Shown here: positions 15,891 to 29,845 of the stretch, one piece after another
Layout of the letters: each line of letters begins with the position of its first letter
How positions within the stretch are numbered: position 1 is the first letter of the stretch
NCBI GenBank assembly: GCA_002749535.1
Contig: MZZL01000037.1
Coordinates: 74,197 to 138,196 of the forward strand
Length of the DNA: 64,000 nt
Reading direction: 5' to 3'
Source of the DNA: Apophysomyces variabilis
Lineage: Eukaryota > Mucoromycota > Mucoromycetes > Mucorales > Mucoraceae
Notes under the pieces: generated by a model
What the model was told of the DNA's origin: nothing
What the model saw: the letters and a program-made list of their open reading frames with translations, nothing else
The model's database searches: none
Position numbers and translations under genes: made by a program

Positions 15891-18616
15891 ATGCACTGTC
15901 GTTCATTCCTGACATGGGCTGTGCTGTTGGGAATAGGGGTGAACGCCTTGTTAGGTAGGTATTCACCGTTGGAGGAAAAGGAAAAAGATGAGAATGAATA
16001 ACTGACACGATGGAAAGCGCAAGACATTTCTTCAAGTTTATACCCATACATTTACACCAATCTCAACAATTGGCCTTGCGTACGACTACTTAATGCCACC
16101 GGGACCATTGGCTGCCATGGTAATTGCAAACACCCTATAACCAATGAACGGTGCCCGCCGTGATTGTTTCCATGCCTAATACAAAATCTAGCATCACGAA
16201 CGCCCAGCGGTATTCTGTTTCAAGTGGATTCGCAGGACGATGTTGACAGTTTTGTGGCGGGGCAGATCGGCGCAACCGATCGGAATGCCCTGGTGATACC
16301 ATACAATCTGTTAACAAGGTTGATATAAGGCTGCATGTGGTTGAGTTATGTAAAGTGGTTCTGACGTATGACATAGAAAGAATGTACAGGCGATTACTGC
16401 ATCGGGACGGGTAACGGGATTGATCGCGCTGTTGCACAGTGATCCTTTGGCACCTGATAAACCAGCATGGTCGCCCGATATTGCATGTCCTAACTGTCAA
16501 TATGGTCTTTATGCTAATGAGCCCAATCAATACGTATGGAACCCAAAGGTAAGAAAGACATGTTTTTCTTCAATTCACATTGCTCATTTTCAGTTCGATA
16601 TCAGGGAGAAGGCCTAATTGAAGAAAATATGGAGATTCCTCTGTTTGCCTTGAATACTAAAGATAAATATTCTAAACAAGTATATAGTTTTATTTCACGG
16701 GTAAGTTATCTGACTATTATATCGCGATAAGCTGGAGAGAGAAAGAACCGTGAATTGAACTTTGTCTTTTTGCTATTCCCCCCTCCCACACACACACAAT
16801 GTTAGGGCATTGCTTACAATCGCGAAAAAGGATATAGTAATTATCCGTTACAAGCAGTGGATTTTGAATCCTTCATGTGGGCTGCTGTCAACTCCGAAAC
16901 GTGTTTGCGTCGAGGTAAGCAGTAGGATCTTGGTTGCGACATGATCGAAGACAGACTCTTTTTTGTTATCTTTTTTTTTATAGGCTGGTGTAAAGCAGTA
17001 GGTGCGATGTCTGTTTATTCAACGCCATCGCTTGATATCGCTATGGACGATAACAAACCCATACTTGTTGTTGCGGCTGCAATGGATAGCCGATCCTTGT
17101 TTCATGACCTGACGGTGGGAGCTAATCATGATGTGTCTGGGTTAGTTGGCGTGCTTACTGTAGCCGATGCTCTCAGTAGGGTAAGCTATCTATCTATTGT
17201 TTTTGTTTCTAGGTGATATGTAACAATGAGCTCTAATCCAAAAGTGAGTTAGGCCCCTGTTCCTGTCACTAGCCTTCCAAAGCATATTCTTTATACCTTA
17301 TTTGCGGCTGAATCCTGGGCCTTTGCCGGATCACAACGCTTCATTCAAGATATTTCGACTCCCTTTCAATGTACGAATTCTTCTCGGGCTGTTCCTTGTG
17401 TCTACGCGAATGCGCCGTGTACTGCCCCTTGTGTAGCTGATGTCCACTTCACACGCATCAATTTTGACAAGATTGAGAGCATTATCGAACTGAATTCGAT
17501 TGGCGGATCTGGTGATAACTATACTACTTATTGGGCTCATGTGGATGATATTGGAAAAAGCTCCCCTCTTGTTGACGCCTTACGACAAACGTCATCACAA
17601 TCGGGTTCCAATGCGACAATACAGCTGGCTAGTAGTGATGGCATTGAAAGAAAACTACCTCCTAGCAGTGCTATGAGCTTTCTTGCTAAGAATCAGAATA
17701 TGCAGGCTGTTGTACTTTCGGATTTCCAAAAAGAATTAGGAAGGTAAAGCGAAGAAGAAAAAGGAAAAGTCAAACTTTTAATGTTCGTTGGAACTAGTTA
17801 TTATAATAACGATCTGGATGATACCTACGATACTGATGCCACAACACGCTATATTTGTGATCTTGCTACGAACACTGCACGTGCTATATATAATCAAGCC
17901 AAAGGCGATCTATCCAATGTTACAGCAGACTCTATCAGTGCCAATTGCACTCTGGTCGCAACCTTAATGGATTGTCTTGTATCGAATTTCTCATGTCCTT
18001 TTATGCATAATTATTTCAATGGTAAGCATCCTAGAGATAGCGGGTCAGAGTTCTACACAGAAGAGTGACTGTATCTTTTTCGCATTAGTATCGGCCGATC
18101 TTTCAAGAATCAGTCATTATGCGTCTGTTTTCAACTTTGACAATCCGCAACCTCATCTGGTTGCTCGATTTGCGTTTAGTTTTCTGGGAGGCGTAACGGG
18201 AATTGCTAGCGATAAATCATGTAACACTATTCAAGATTGTCCGTCAGGCGAGTTTTGCATCAAGCAAAAATGCACCCGAACTTTGACAGCCTACCATAAT
18301 GCTTATGGCACCGGGTTACGGTATGATGATGCTACAGGAGAGTTGCATGTAGTTGATCCAACAAAAGGGACATGGACCGAAAGCACGTAAGTAAAAAAAA
18401 AAAAAAAAAGATCTGCCATCAAGCATTCCATTCCGTGGTAATTGACAGCAGTACTTGCTTTCCAGGTGGAATACTCCTACATTCCGTGTCTTCTTGGTGA
18501 TGTCCAAGTCATACCAAATTATGGAATTGGTTGTAGGCATTATTTGGGCGTTGCTAAGCATTGTTACCGTGGTTTTTGCTCAAAGATACCTCAAAAAGGT
18601 TCTTAAAACGGACTAA
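15891..18616 (+). CDS. Nicastrin, gamma-secretase subunit
   Basis: Eleven exons: 15891-15954, 16018-16119, 16192-16318, 16377-16548, 16605-16700, 16806-16914, 16984-17180, 17253-17743, 17798-18021, 18089-18386, 18466-18616; 676 aa. Type I membrane glycoprotein of the gamma-secretase complex with presenilin, Aph-1 and Pen-2. A signal peptide (WAVLLGIGVNALLAQ) precedes YIYTNLNNWPCVRLLNATG, the hallmark nicastrin N-terminus. The peptidase-like ectodomain follows, with paired cysteines and many N-x-S/T sites (NATIQ, NVTAD, NCTLV, NFSCP). The WTESTWNTPTFRVFL segment precedes a single C-terminal membrane helix (LVVGIIWALLSIVTVVFAQ) and a short basic tail. The exon 8/9 junction was chosen because it restores SYYNNDLDDTYD, which aligns with the animal NKYYQSIYD block. 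I see no partner subunit gene in this window. Confidence 0.93.
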
Positions 18617-20309
18617 AAGAAAAGATATCAACTCCTTTTATATCGCTCATTGAATAATTAGAGACAATTAAAAATAAAGGGAGGCTGAAAGAGGCTAGGC
18701 TGTGCGCATTATTGTTCGCATTCTATGTTGCGGAAAAAGAGCGGATGTTGACAGTAAATGATTGTGGGGGAAAAAGATAGTTTATGCTACTTAATATTTA
18801 TGGTACGATAGGATCAATTACGGTCGTTTTATACAAATGTTAACACAAAACTTATATAGGGTTTGCCAAGAAAGTTACCGGGTAGCACTGTTACATAGTG
18901 ACATCTGTCCTTCGTAGGAAGCTTTTTGTCTGCTGCGCGCGTCGGTATGTGAGCTATCGGTAACCATAGTGGCAGGCAGTCATTGAGACTCCTATTTTTC
19001 CCAGGAACGTACGAACCTAGAGGTACTGAAACCTTACAAACCTGGCCGATGTGAGTTTGACATAGAAAGAGAAGTGAAACCGCTCACCCGATGCTGTCAG
19101 CACGTAAAAGAAGTCTTTATTTCTATTCGGAAACTGTATCAATGATCATTCGTTCAATTGCAACTATTGGTGCTCCTGTAATAGGTACAGACTATGATTT
19201 TGCGGATCTTTCTTGGTTTTCTAGGACTCTTTCTCACTTTGATAATTACTTCAATGATAAACCTTCGGTGTGTGACCTTTATAGACCTTCCATTGAATCC
19301 TGTATGCAATTAGCAATCTCTGAATCTTTTGTCAAACTAGAAATACTGAACTTTTGCGGCGTTTTTGACATAGATAGGATCTTGAATGAGCTCTATCTCC
19401 TTGTACGTCTGTCCATTCAAGTGGACGATATTTTCTGGTGCAGAAACAAGGCTCGATCGTTCATCGCCAATTAAAAGTCCTGTTATAAACGCAATCCATA
19501 TTAATGACGATTTATTTGTATGTACCATGTCATTGTCCTTTTTTCCGTTCGCTCGAATATCGGCTCAAGAAGGAGGGGGATTCTTGGCCGTGGCTAGTAG
19601 TTCATTGTCCTAACCCAGAATTGAGCAGTCTTTAAGATCATTACAAATTTTGATTGTATTTCAGCCTGACGCGAATGGATGGATGGGAGCGAACTGCAGA
19701 GCAGGTCAAACGCTACAAAAGCTTCTCCAGACACCGGGAGCTAGAGAATAGTACGTAGTGGTTTGGCAGGTCTGATTCCGATCGAGTAGATGGAACTTAT
19801 ACGCTTGAACAAGCCCTCGCTGACTGCCGTGGAATCTTCTTGTTACAAATCCTCTTTATTCTGGCGCATCATGCTATGGAAATAAGTTGAACTCTCAAAA
19901 GTGTGGTTAGACAGTCTAGCGTTCTTTTATGTATATATACTTGGAACAAAGGAAAAAAAAGCCAACAGATAATAACAGGCAGTAGCAAACAAATATGTAT
20001 ATCTGTATCATTGCGCTCGTAGGTCCTGTCTGAGGCCCGCACCTATCTATCTGTCAGACAACAGCATCAGTCGTTAGCGAACACCTCGAACCAAGCCGCT
20101 CAATATTTGCCACAATATAGCATTGCTAGAATCTGGTATATTTTGCTCACCCTTCTATGTCATACAATCATTGTTTTTTTTTTCAAAGCCTAGCATTTTA
20201 TCCCATAGAAACGGATTTGTCAACAGAAGAAAAAGAGGTAAAAAAAACAAAGAATATCGAACACTCTTTTGATTTTATTTACAGGTCTATAGGGTCAAGA
20301 CTAAATAGC
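18617..20309. other. Intergenic between convergent genes
   Basis: This 1.7-kb stretch lies between the 3' ends of nicastrin and the acyl-CoA dehydrogenase. A 127-codon open frame at 19091-19474 (plus) starts with ATG but has no recognisable domain and unremarkable composition. I do not call it a gene. Nothing else is supported. Confidence 0.4.
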
Positions 20310-21851
20310 TTATTTGTACTGAGAGGACACAAGCTTGGCAATGGTTTGGAGCTGGATGTTGCTTGTGCCTTCATAGATAGCACCGATCTTTGCGTCTCTG
20401 TAGAACTTCTCAACGCCCAATTCACGAGTGAATCCAACACCACCACACCATTCAATGGCCTTGCTTGCTGCCTTCTCAGCGACTTGTGAGGCATAGAGTT
20501 TGGCCATAGCAGCCTGAGCAATGAAAGATCTTCCTTCTTCCTTGAGACGAGCAGCGTTGTAGGTCAACAATCTGGCTGCTTCAATCTCCACGGCAACTAG
20601 GAAAATAATCATCTCGTTACTATACGATCTGCATGCAACGCTTTAAAAACTTACTTTGAGCGTACTGATGTTGCATGGCTTGGAAGTCACCGATATAACT
20701 ATTGAACTGCTTTCGTTGGAAAAGGTAGGGCAATGCGATATCGTAGGCTCCCTGGGCCAAACCGATCATTTGAGCAGCAATACCGATGCGACCTTCGTTA
20801 AGAATTTCAATAGCGTACTTGTAGCCCTTGCCAACTTCACCAAGGATATTTTCCTTTGGTACCACAACATCGTCAAAGTTGAGGACGCAGGTAGAGGAAG
20901 CACGGATACCAAGCTTGCTTTCCTTTTTAGCAATCTGAACACCCATAGACTTTTCAACGACGAAACAAGTGATACCCTTGTATCCCTTGCTGGGATCGAC
21001 GTTGGCAAACACCAAGAAGATGTCGGCCTCTGCAGAATTGGTAATCCACATCTTGGAACCATTCAATACGTAGTGATCATCACGCTCTACAGCGCGGGTC
21101 TGAAGTGCGAAAGCATCAGAACCGGCACCGGATTCGGAGAGACAGAAACTGCCAACGGCATCCGTAGCGAGTCTTGGAAGGAATCTTTTCTTGACATCTT
21201 CGCTACCGTATTTGCGAACAAGGGTACCGACCAAGGTATTCTGCAATAAATAGAGGCCGCAGATGAGTTGCTTAGTTAGCTGGAAAAGAAAATGAAGGGC
21301 TTGCGTACCTGGACATCACACAAAACACTAACAGAAGGATCGATCTTGGCAAGTTCTTCAATAGTAATGATAGCGGAGGTGAAGGAGCAGTTGGCACCGT
21401 CATATTCGGCCTCCGTCTCGATGCCCATGAGCTGGTCGTGATTTGCTTTAATACAACGAAAAAGCCAGACGTCATTCTTCACTTACGCCTTGTTCGAAGA
21501 GTCCTTTGAGAACAGACTTGTCCATATATTCCTTTTCATCCATCTCGGCAACCTTTGGCTTCACAACGTCCTGAGCGAATCTAGCGACTGTGTTTACGCG
21601 TCAGAAGTCGGGGTACTGAAGGACGTTTATGAAGAAATACCTGTGTCTTTGAGCATCAACTCTTCCTCAGTGAATGAGTGAAGCGAGGTGGGAAGAGCAA
21701 CTGCATTACGAGCCACGGCTGAATGGGTGAAAGTTCTGTGTGTATACGTTGTTGATTGTTTTGTTCAGGAACGTTGTGGAAGTAGTTATTTTTACCTCTT
21801 TGGAAGGAGACGAGAAGCGAGTTGGGCAGAGCGGGCAGCGGACCGAAGCAT
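20310..21851 (-). CDS. Short/branched-chain acyl-CoA dehydrogenase, mitochondrial
   Basis: Six exons (5' to 3' on minus): 21851-21796, 21735-21641, 21587-21487, 21431-21309, 21240-20655, 20596-20310; 415 aa. FAD flavoenzyme that oxidises short or methyl-branched acyl-CoA in isoleucine and fatty acid breakdown, passing electrons to ETF. The N-terminus ([19 protein letters not shown]) is an Arg-rich matrix-targeting peptide. Signature [19 protein letters not shown] and [10 protein letters not shown] are present, as is [14 protein letters not shown]. The catalytic Glu lies in [16 protein letters not shown] near the C-terminus, the position used by SCAD/SBCAD rather than long-chain enzymes. The [14 protein letters not shown] stretch favours the ACADSB subgroup. 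Complete. Confidence 0.94.
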
Positions 21852-23778
21852 AGTTGAGATGGGTGACAAAGGAAGTAAAGAAAAGAGAAGAGCAAGGTTT
21901 GGACTGGGAGCCTCAATCAAAAGGACTCTGATTTGGCATTTTCACATGGATCGTTTGTCACACTTTTCCGGTAACCCGTTGATCTTTTGTCAGCGCGCTG
22001 AATGTTTTACGCCCATCAATGAATTCCATCTCCGATAATGCGGGGAAGAAAGTGATCACTCTTTCCGAAAATCATTCATAATGAAAATTATCCATTCTAC
22101 TAGATTAAGCCAGGAAAGCGCCATAGCTTTGTCGGGAAAAGAAACAATTCTGCTGCCAATCCATCATGGATACACAAAGTTAGCAAGGTAATCTGCATTC
22201 TATCTATATATCCAACGATCGTGTCTGAAGCGGAAGAACTCGGTTGCATCGTCATAACACATCTTTTCCAATACTACAATTGAATAACATCCTATAACCT
22301 TATATCCACACGCTAAACGCTTAATATGGTAATATCTTGTGTTTAAAACACTTCTTTTCCTTTACATGCAATCAACTTGGTATACAGTAACGCGTCGTTC
22401 AATAAGACGGGTCATTTTACCCTAATGGAATGTCGTTCCATTTTGCACCAATTGCTACATAAGGTACGCCAAAGGAAGCAAGTCCGAACAGAGATAAAAA
22501 CGGGTATGGTGCAAAAACAATATTTCCTCAGGCAAACTTCTCACACAAGTAAACGACGGGATTTAGACAAGCCTTGCATGCAGGTTGTTTTTAATGCTTG
22601 ACAGCAGTATAAGCTATTTTGATTTTTACTGCAGCTGTCAATACACTTAAGACTACTTAAGATTATAGCAGTCTATAGCAAACCGTTGTCGAAGTTTTGC
22701 TGGCTTGCTAGACTTAAGAAAATAGGTGTTATTGTAAAAAAATACCAAAGAGCTGAAAGCGACTGGCTGAAGGAAGGGCCATCATGCTCAATTGTCAGTG
22801 TAAATTTGGAAATGAGGCAGTTCAATAGCTAAAGTTGCCTTACCGCGTTCCAAAGCAAAGGTCAATATAATGCAAGCATGTTCACGCAATATGTACAGAG
22901 ATATTCACGGTGTTGAATATCTGCAACTTCATCACCACTTGCAATAATTCGTCCTTTCTTTTTTCGATTAGTGTTTGCTTTAAAGGACAAATATCCCTTC
23001 CATCCAATTGAATCTTGCAGAACGCTTGACAGAAAGGTTTGTAGACACAATTCCGTGACTTGTTTGTGATTCAATAATTTTAGGCTTAATGGTATTCATC
23101 GACAGTACAAGTACTTTATTATTCTCAGGAACGCACAAATCGCACTTCGAACATGCCAAGTTTGTCTCTATAAACTTTTATAAGTGTTCCAGGTTTGGCG
23201 TGGCTGCCTCTTTCGTTCCTTCAGGTTATTTTGATGAAGTAAAAGTCAAAAACATTGAAAGATATAGAGGTGAATATCAATTCGAGACGTACCTTGTTTC
23301 ACGTAATCGCGTAACTTTGCTGGATAAGATAAACAGAAATCCTACGTGCGCTTTTCTAATTTCATAGAGGAGTTTTAATCAACACTTCAAACCATCCATT
23401 AGGGGATGTTTTCAAGGGGCCCGAGGATCAAAAACCTATGCCTTGAGGTTATCGCTCCTACTTCAACCTATGGCGCTCACGGATTTCCCCAAACTGGATG
23501 TACATCATCGCCACCGCTTCGCCCAACATGAGGATTAGTGTGACTCAGTTATTGACGTCATAGAAGTTTTCCATTTTCGGAGTCGAACTTCATTAAGACG
23601 CATTCCCTTCGGCTTCTTTTTCTTCAGCGCCGCTGTTGCACCATTGGCAAGGATAAAAGAAGGTACAGATAGCCTTCAGTTTCTCGGATAATTTATATGC
23701 ACTACATCATAAGTCATGTCACTCTTTTCTAACCGACCGTACCTCGTTTTTCTTCTTCTCTCCTTGCCAAAGTAGACG
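21852..23778. other. Divergent intergenic stretch
   Basis: This 1.9-kb gap separates the divergent acyl-CoA dehydrogenase and clathrin genes. It contains open frames of 70-92 codons (22377-22601 plus, 22862-23074 minus, 23089-23367 plus) with no recognisable domain. They may be fragments of an old element but nothing proves it. A small inverted repeat is listed separately. Both promoters must lie here. Confidence 0.4.
22598..22641. repeat. Short inverted repeat
   Basis: TTGACAGC (22598-22605) and GCTGTCAA (22634-22641) form an 8-bp perfect inverted repeat. The flanking AGTA/TACT pairing is interrupted by three bases. Could be a hairpin or a chance palindrome. Confidence 0.4.
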
Positions 23779-26700
23779 ATGAGTGAACAGCTGCCCATAA
23801 AATTTCAAGAGCATGCCCAGGTAACTTTCCTTGTTTCGTTTTTTTGTTTCTTTATGGATGAGTCTCGTTGGCCTCTTCGTTATTTTGGGCGTTGCTCTGA
23901 GAAATAGACACATCCAAAAAATGGTCTGGGACGCGTCTCTAAATGATGTTCCTAGTTGCAATCTCTTGGCGTCAACGGGGCCAGCATTGGCTTTAATACG
24001 TTGACCATGGAATCCGATCGTTACATCTGCGTACGTGAACAAGTGCAAGACGCGAACCAGGTGGTCATGATCGACTTGGCAAAGAACAACGAAGTAACCA
24101 GACGACCTATTACGGCCGACTCTGCTATTATGCATCCTACATCAAATATTATAGCGCTCAAAGGTAGCTTTGCTTTTTGGCAATATAACAACCGAGCTTA
24201 TCATTAACCCTGTTCAGCCTCCACCCAACTGCAGGTGTTTAATCTCGAGCTGAAATCCAAGATCAAGTCCCACGTGATGCACGAAGATGTTGTATTTTGG
24301 AAGTGGATTAACCTGAAAACCTTGGGTCTCACGACGGAGACTGCAGTATATCATTGGTCTATTGAAGGTGATGCACCTCCGGTGAAGGTGTTTGATAGAC
24401 ATGCTAGTTTGGCCGGCTCTCAGATTATCAACTATCGCGTTTCGGCCGATGAGAAATGGCTTGTCTTGATTGGTATATCCGCACAACAAGGCCGAGTGGC
24501 TGGCTTTATGCAATTATACTCGAAGGAACGTGGAGTTAGTCAGCCAATCGAAGGTCATGCCGCAGCATTCGCGGAGCTTAAGCTCGATGGAGCATCCAGT
24601 CCCACCAAACTTTTTACATTTGCAGTTCGCACAGCCACGGGTGCGGCCAAGGTAAGACAATCATCAGGTTTAAGTAGCAAAATGAGCTAACGCCATAAGG
24701 TGGTATAGCTTCAAATCATTGAGGTGGATCATCAAGAGGGCAACCCACCATTCCAGAAAAAAGCTGTTGAAGTCTTCTTCCCCCCGGAAGCAGCTTCCGA
24801 CTTTCCTGTAGCAATGCAGATCAGTCACAAATACGGGATTATCTATCTCGTTACCAAGATGGGCTTTATCCACTTATACGATCTTGAATCCGGTACTTGC
24901 ATTTATATGAATAGAATCAGTGGCGAGACCATTTTTGTCACTGCTGAACACACTGCAACATCGGGCATCATTGGTGTGAATAAGAAAGGACAGGTATGGG
25001 AGAAATTAAACACTGGATATCTTGAAATTCTAATATTTTTTAAAGGTGTTGTCTGTCTCTCTGGATGAGGATACAACTATTCCTTACATTATTAACACGC
25101 TAAATAACACCGAACTAGCAATCAAATTAGCTTCGCGCGGCGGTCTTCCTGGTGCTGATGATCTCTATGTACAGAGATTCAACCAGTTGTTCGGCTCTGG
25201 TGCCTACGGTGAAGCCGCCAAGGTGGCTGCGAATTCGCCAAGAGTAAGATTATGCCTTTAGAAACACTAGGCAATAACTGAAGAATTGTTGTTTTAGGGA
25301 ATCCTCCGTACAGTGCAGACAATAGATCGTTTCAGACAAATCCCTACCACACCTAACCAGGTGTCTCCAATCCTGCAATATTTTGGCATCTTATTGGAAA
25401 AGGGAGGGCTTAACATATACGAATCTCTCGAGTTAGCCAAGCCGATTTTGCAGCAAAATCGAAAGCCTTTACTTGAAAAATGGCTCAAGGAGGATAAGTT
25501 GGAATGTAGCGAGGAGCTAGGTGATTTCGTTAAACAATTTGATTCCGTTTTGGCGCTTTCGGTGTATCTACGTGCCAATGTTCCCAACAAGGTATGCGAT
25601 AGGATTCATTTTCAGCATTGTTTATTAATCTTGATGTAGGTCGTCGTTTGCTTTGCCGAAAACCGTCAATACGACAAGATCCTTGCTTATGCCAAGACCG
25701 TGGGATTCACTCCTGATTACGGTTCTTTGCTGTATAATATCGCTCGCACAGATGCTGACAAGGCGGCTGATTTTGCGACCAACCTTGTGAACGACGAAAA
25801 TGGCCCCTTGATCGAACCTGATAAGGCGAGTCTTATTGTGAGGCTTCAGCTTTCCGCTAACGATACATATATAGGTTGTCGACGTGTTTTTGTCTCAAAA
25901 CATGATTCAACAAGCTACGTCTTTCTTGCTTGACTATTTGAAGGGTAACCGTCCAGAAGACGCTGCATTGCAGACCCGTGCCTTGGAAATGAACTTGATC
26001 CATGCCCCTCAGGTCGCCGATGCAATTTTGGGCGCTGGTATGCTCACTCACTATGACCGCGTCCTGGTCGGCTCATTGTGCGAAAAGGCCGGTCTTTATC
26101 AGCGTGTACGTCTACAATGCATTAATGTCGAAGTATACTTATTTATTTTCCCCTTAATCAATAGGCTTTGGAGCATTTCACTGATATCCATGATATCAAA
26201 CGTATCATCCCTCACACTCACTTGATGAACGCAGAATGGCTTGTGAATTACTTTGGAACTCTTTCTGTGGATCAGACTTTGGAATGTCTGAAAGAAATGT
26301 TGACCAACAACCTTCGACAGAACCTCCAGATTGTTGTGCAGGTCGCGATAAAATATTCAGAACAACTACAGCCCCATAACTTGATCGACCTGTTCGAGAC
26401 ATTTAAGAGCAATGAAGGTATACAGAAATGTGTCATATGTTGTACCGGCTACTTATTGTAATATAGGATTGTACTATTATTTGGGTTCCATCGTCAATGT
26501 GAGCCAGGATCCATTAGTCCATTTCAAGTACATCCAGGCAGCTTGCCGTACCGGAAATATTCGTGAAGTGGAACGTATCTGTCGTGAGAGCAATTACTAT
26601 GACGCAGAGAAAGTTAAAAACTTCTTAAAGGTAATAATGGATCGCGCCATTGGATAAGCATTATTTAGTTTTGGTTTGATTTATAGGAAGCCAAACTTAG

Positions 26701-29700
26701 TGATCAGCTTCCATTAATCATTGTGTGTGATCGCTTCGGATTTGTTCATGATCTCGTGCTTTACCTTTATCATAACAATTTGCAAACCTTTATCGAGGTA
26801 TATGTGCAGAAAGTGAACCCAGCTCGTACACCTGAAGTGATTGCTGGACTTTTGGATGTTGGATGCAACGAAGATGTGATCAAGAATTTGCTTTTGTCTG
26901 TTAAAGGCGAGTTACCTGTTGGTAAATTGTGCGAGGAGGTTGAGCAACGAAACCGCCTGAAGTTGCTATTGCCATGGTTGAATATGCGCGTGACCGAAGG
27001 TAGCACCGATGTTGAAGTTTACAACGCATTGGCCAAGATTTACATTGACACCAATAACAATCCTGAGCCTTTCTTGAAGGAAAATGAAGTAAGAGAAAAT
27101 ATTACTATAAACCTGCATAATCTAACCCAAATTAGTACTATGATCCTCGCACCATCGGCAAATATTGCGAAAAGCGTGATCCTTATCTGGCATACATCTG
27201 TTACGAGAAGGGACAGTGTGACTATGAGCTTATTCATATCACTACGGAGAACTCCATGTTCAAGCATCAAGCTCGTTATCTCGTGCATAGACGCGAACAG
27301 GATCTATGGCAATATGTTCTGAAAGAAAGCAATGAGCATCGTCGGGAGCTGATTGATCAGGTATAATATATAAATATATATACCATGAGCACTGTTATCG
27401 CCGGTATTGATATTCGTTCGTAGATCGTGGCAACGGCTCTGCCAGAGTGTACAGACCCTGATGATGTCTCGGCAACTGTGAGAGCTTTCATGGATGCTCA
27501 GTTGCCTAATGAATTGATCGAGCTTCTGGAGAAAATCGTCCTGGAGAACAGTGCTTTCAGTGACAACAAGACGTTGCAAAATCTGCTCATTTTTACTGCA
27601 GTCAAGGTATATCGGTTAAAACGGTCTAGGCATTGGATTATAGACTAATGAATTGTTTAGGCCGATACATCAAGAGTGATGGATTACATTGCTCGCCTTG
27701 ACAACTTTGACGCATCCGATGTTGCTGAAGTCTGTATTGGAGAAAGCTTGTATGAAGAGGCATTTGCTATTTTCAAGAAACATAATGTGAATGCAAATGC
27801 TATCGACGTGCTTATCGAAAAGATTGGCGATTTGGACCGTGGATACGAGTTTGCTGAGCGATGTGATCAGCCCGATGTCTGGAGCAAACTTGCCAAAGCA
27901 CAGCTTGACAGCATGCGTATTAAGGACGCCATTGGTAATTCGCATGATTTTACTACACAATTCTACTTATTCACTTATTGTGATCCTCTATAGATTCCTA
28001 TATCCGTGCCAACGATACCTCCAACTACATGGAAGTGACCCGCAACGCTACCCTTGACGGAAAATATGAAGACCTTGTCCGTTACTTGCAGATGGCACGC
28101 AAGAATTCACGTGAACCTTATATTGAGACGGAATTGCTCTTTGCCTACGCTAAAACCGATAGATTGGCCGATCTTGAAGATTTCATTGCTTCACCTAACA
28201 TTGCACAGATCCAACAAGTCGGAGACCGATGTTTCCAAGCTCATATGTTCGAAGCCGCAAAGATTTTATACAGCAACATTTCCAATCATGCTAGTTTGGC
28301 TACCACCCTGGTTCAGTTGAAGGATTATCAAGGAGCAGTCGATTGTGCTCGTAAGGCCAATAGCACTAAGGTCTGGAAGGAAGTCAATGCAGAATGCATC
28401 CAGCAGCATGAATTCCGTCTTGCACAGATTTGCGGTCTTCATATAATTGTGCATGCCGAAGAACTAGATGAACTAGTCAAGACTTACGAGAAGAATGGTT
28501 TCTTCGATGAGTTGATCAGTCTTCTTGAGTCTGGTCTTGGTCTGGAAAGAGCTCATATGGGTATGTTCACGGAGCTGGCTGTCTTATACGCCAAATATGC
28601 ACCCGAAAAGATGATGGAGCACCTCAAACTCTTCGTTTCCCGAATCAACATTCCTAAGGTGATTCGAGCATGCACTGATGCCCACTTATGGCGTGAGCTT
28701 GTCTTCCTTTACGTGCACTACGATGAGTTTGATAACGCTGTCACTTCTATGATGGAACACGCTGCTGAATCATGGGAACACTCTGCATTCAAGGAGATTA
28801 TCGTCAAGGTTTCCAATGTTGAACTGTATTACAAGGCTCTTCGCTTATATCTCAATGAGCAGCCCATGCTTTTGAATGATCTTCTTTCTGCAATGGTTCC
28901 TCGTATCAAACATACACGAGTTGTGCAACTATTCGAAAAATCGGACAATATTCCCCTTATTAAACCTTACCTGGTTTCTATCCAAGAAGTAAGGAATAAT
29001 AGGAAGAGTCTCTTTTGCAGTTGCTTATCTCTCTTTCTTTTCTCTTCCAACCATAGGTGAATAACAAGGAAGTGAACAGGGCATTGAATGAACTGTACAT
29101 TGAAGAGGAGGACTACGCATCTTTGCGTGACTCAATTGACCATCATGACAATATCGATCCTATCGATCTTGCACAAAGTTTGGAGAAGCACGAATTGCTC
29201 GAATTCCGTCGTATCGCCGCACACTTGTATAAAAAGAACAGACGATGGCGCCAATCGATCGCACTGTCTAAGCAAGATCGTCTTTTCAAGGACGCTATGG
29301 AAACTGCAGCTGAGTCAAAGGATCGTGAAGTTGCGGAAGAACTGTTACAATACTTCATTGAAATTGGAAAGCGTGAATGCTTTGCAGCAATGCTGTATAC
29401 TTGCTATGACTTAATGCGACCTGATATTGTTATGGAACTTGCTTGGAGAAATGGTCTTAATGATTTTGCTATGCCTTACATGATAAATATTATGAAAGAA
29501 CAGTTCACAAAGGTAATACGCATAAGAATATATCATATTGACGATATTAACACGGTTTGATTAGATGGAGCTACTGGATAAGGACGTCAAGGATCTGAAA
29601 GAAAAAGCTGAAAAGCAACAAACTGAAACAGAAAATGGTAACTCGTTTATGGACGTTTCTCTGGAAACTTACAGAAATGCTTTGTAGCCCCTATGCCGCC

Positions 29701-29845
29701 TATGGGAGGTTTGGGTAATCCGTTAATGTTGACTGCAGGTCCTGCAACTCCGGGTATGTTGCCACAGCAATCTCCCATGATGACAGGCGCATCTTTCAAT
29801 AGCATGCAACAGCCTGGACAGCAGCAACAATTTGGAAGTTTTTAG
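23779..29845 (+). CDS. Clathrin heavy chain
   Basis: Eighteen exons: 23779-23820, 23956-24163, 24218-24651, 24709-24993, 25046-25243, 25298-25591, 25640-25837, 25875-26105, 26165-26417, 26467-26630, 26687-27088, 27136-27360, 27424-27606, 27661-27934, 27994-28988, 29057-29512, 29565-29637, 29688-29845; 1,690 aa, the usual length. It forms the triskelion leg of coated vesicles in endocytosis and trans-Golgi sorting. The start [14 protein letters not shown] leads into the beta-propeller that binds adaptor clathrin boxes ([22 protein letters not shown]). Alpha-helical CHCR repeats fill the rest ([75 protein letters not shown]). The tail is Met/Pro/Gln-rich ([10 protein letters not shown]). Every intron is short, and the match to animal clathrin is near-continuous, so the model is firm. 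Confidence 0.97.

Noticed and set aside
16788..16800. CA dinucleotide run as a regulatory repeat
   Set aside because: It is a short run within a nicastrin intron, next to the acceptor, and needs no special explanation.
17781..17797. ATG-starting frame (MFVGTS) as the start of a separate gene inside nicastrin
   Set aside because: It is intron sequence. Splicing 17743 to 17798 gives the conserved SYYNNDLDD block in frame.
19091..19474. 127-codon open frame between nicastrin and the acyl-CoA dehydrogenase
   Set aside because: No domain, no splice partners, and the flanks look like ordinary intergenic DNA. A frame this long is not rare by chance here.
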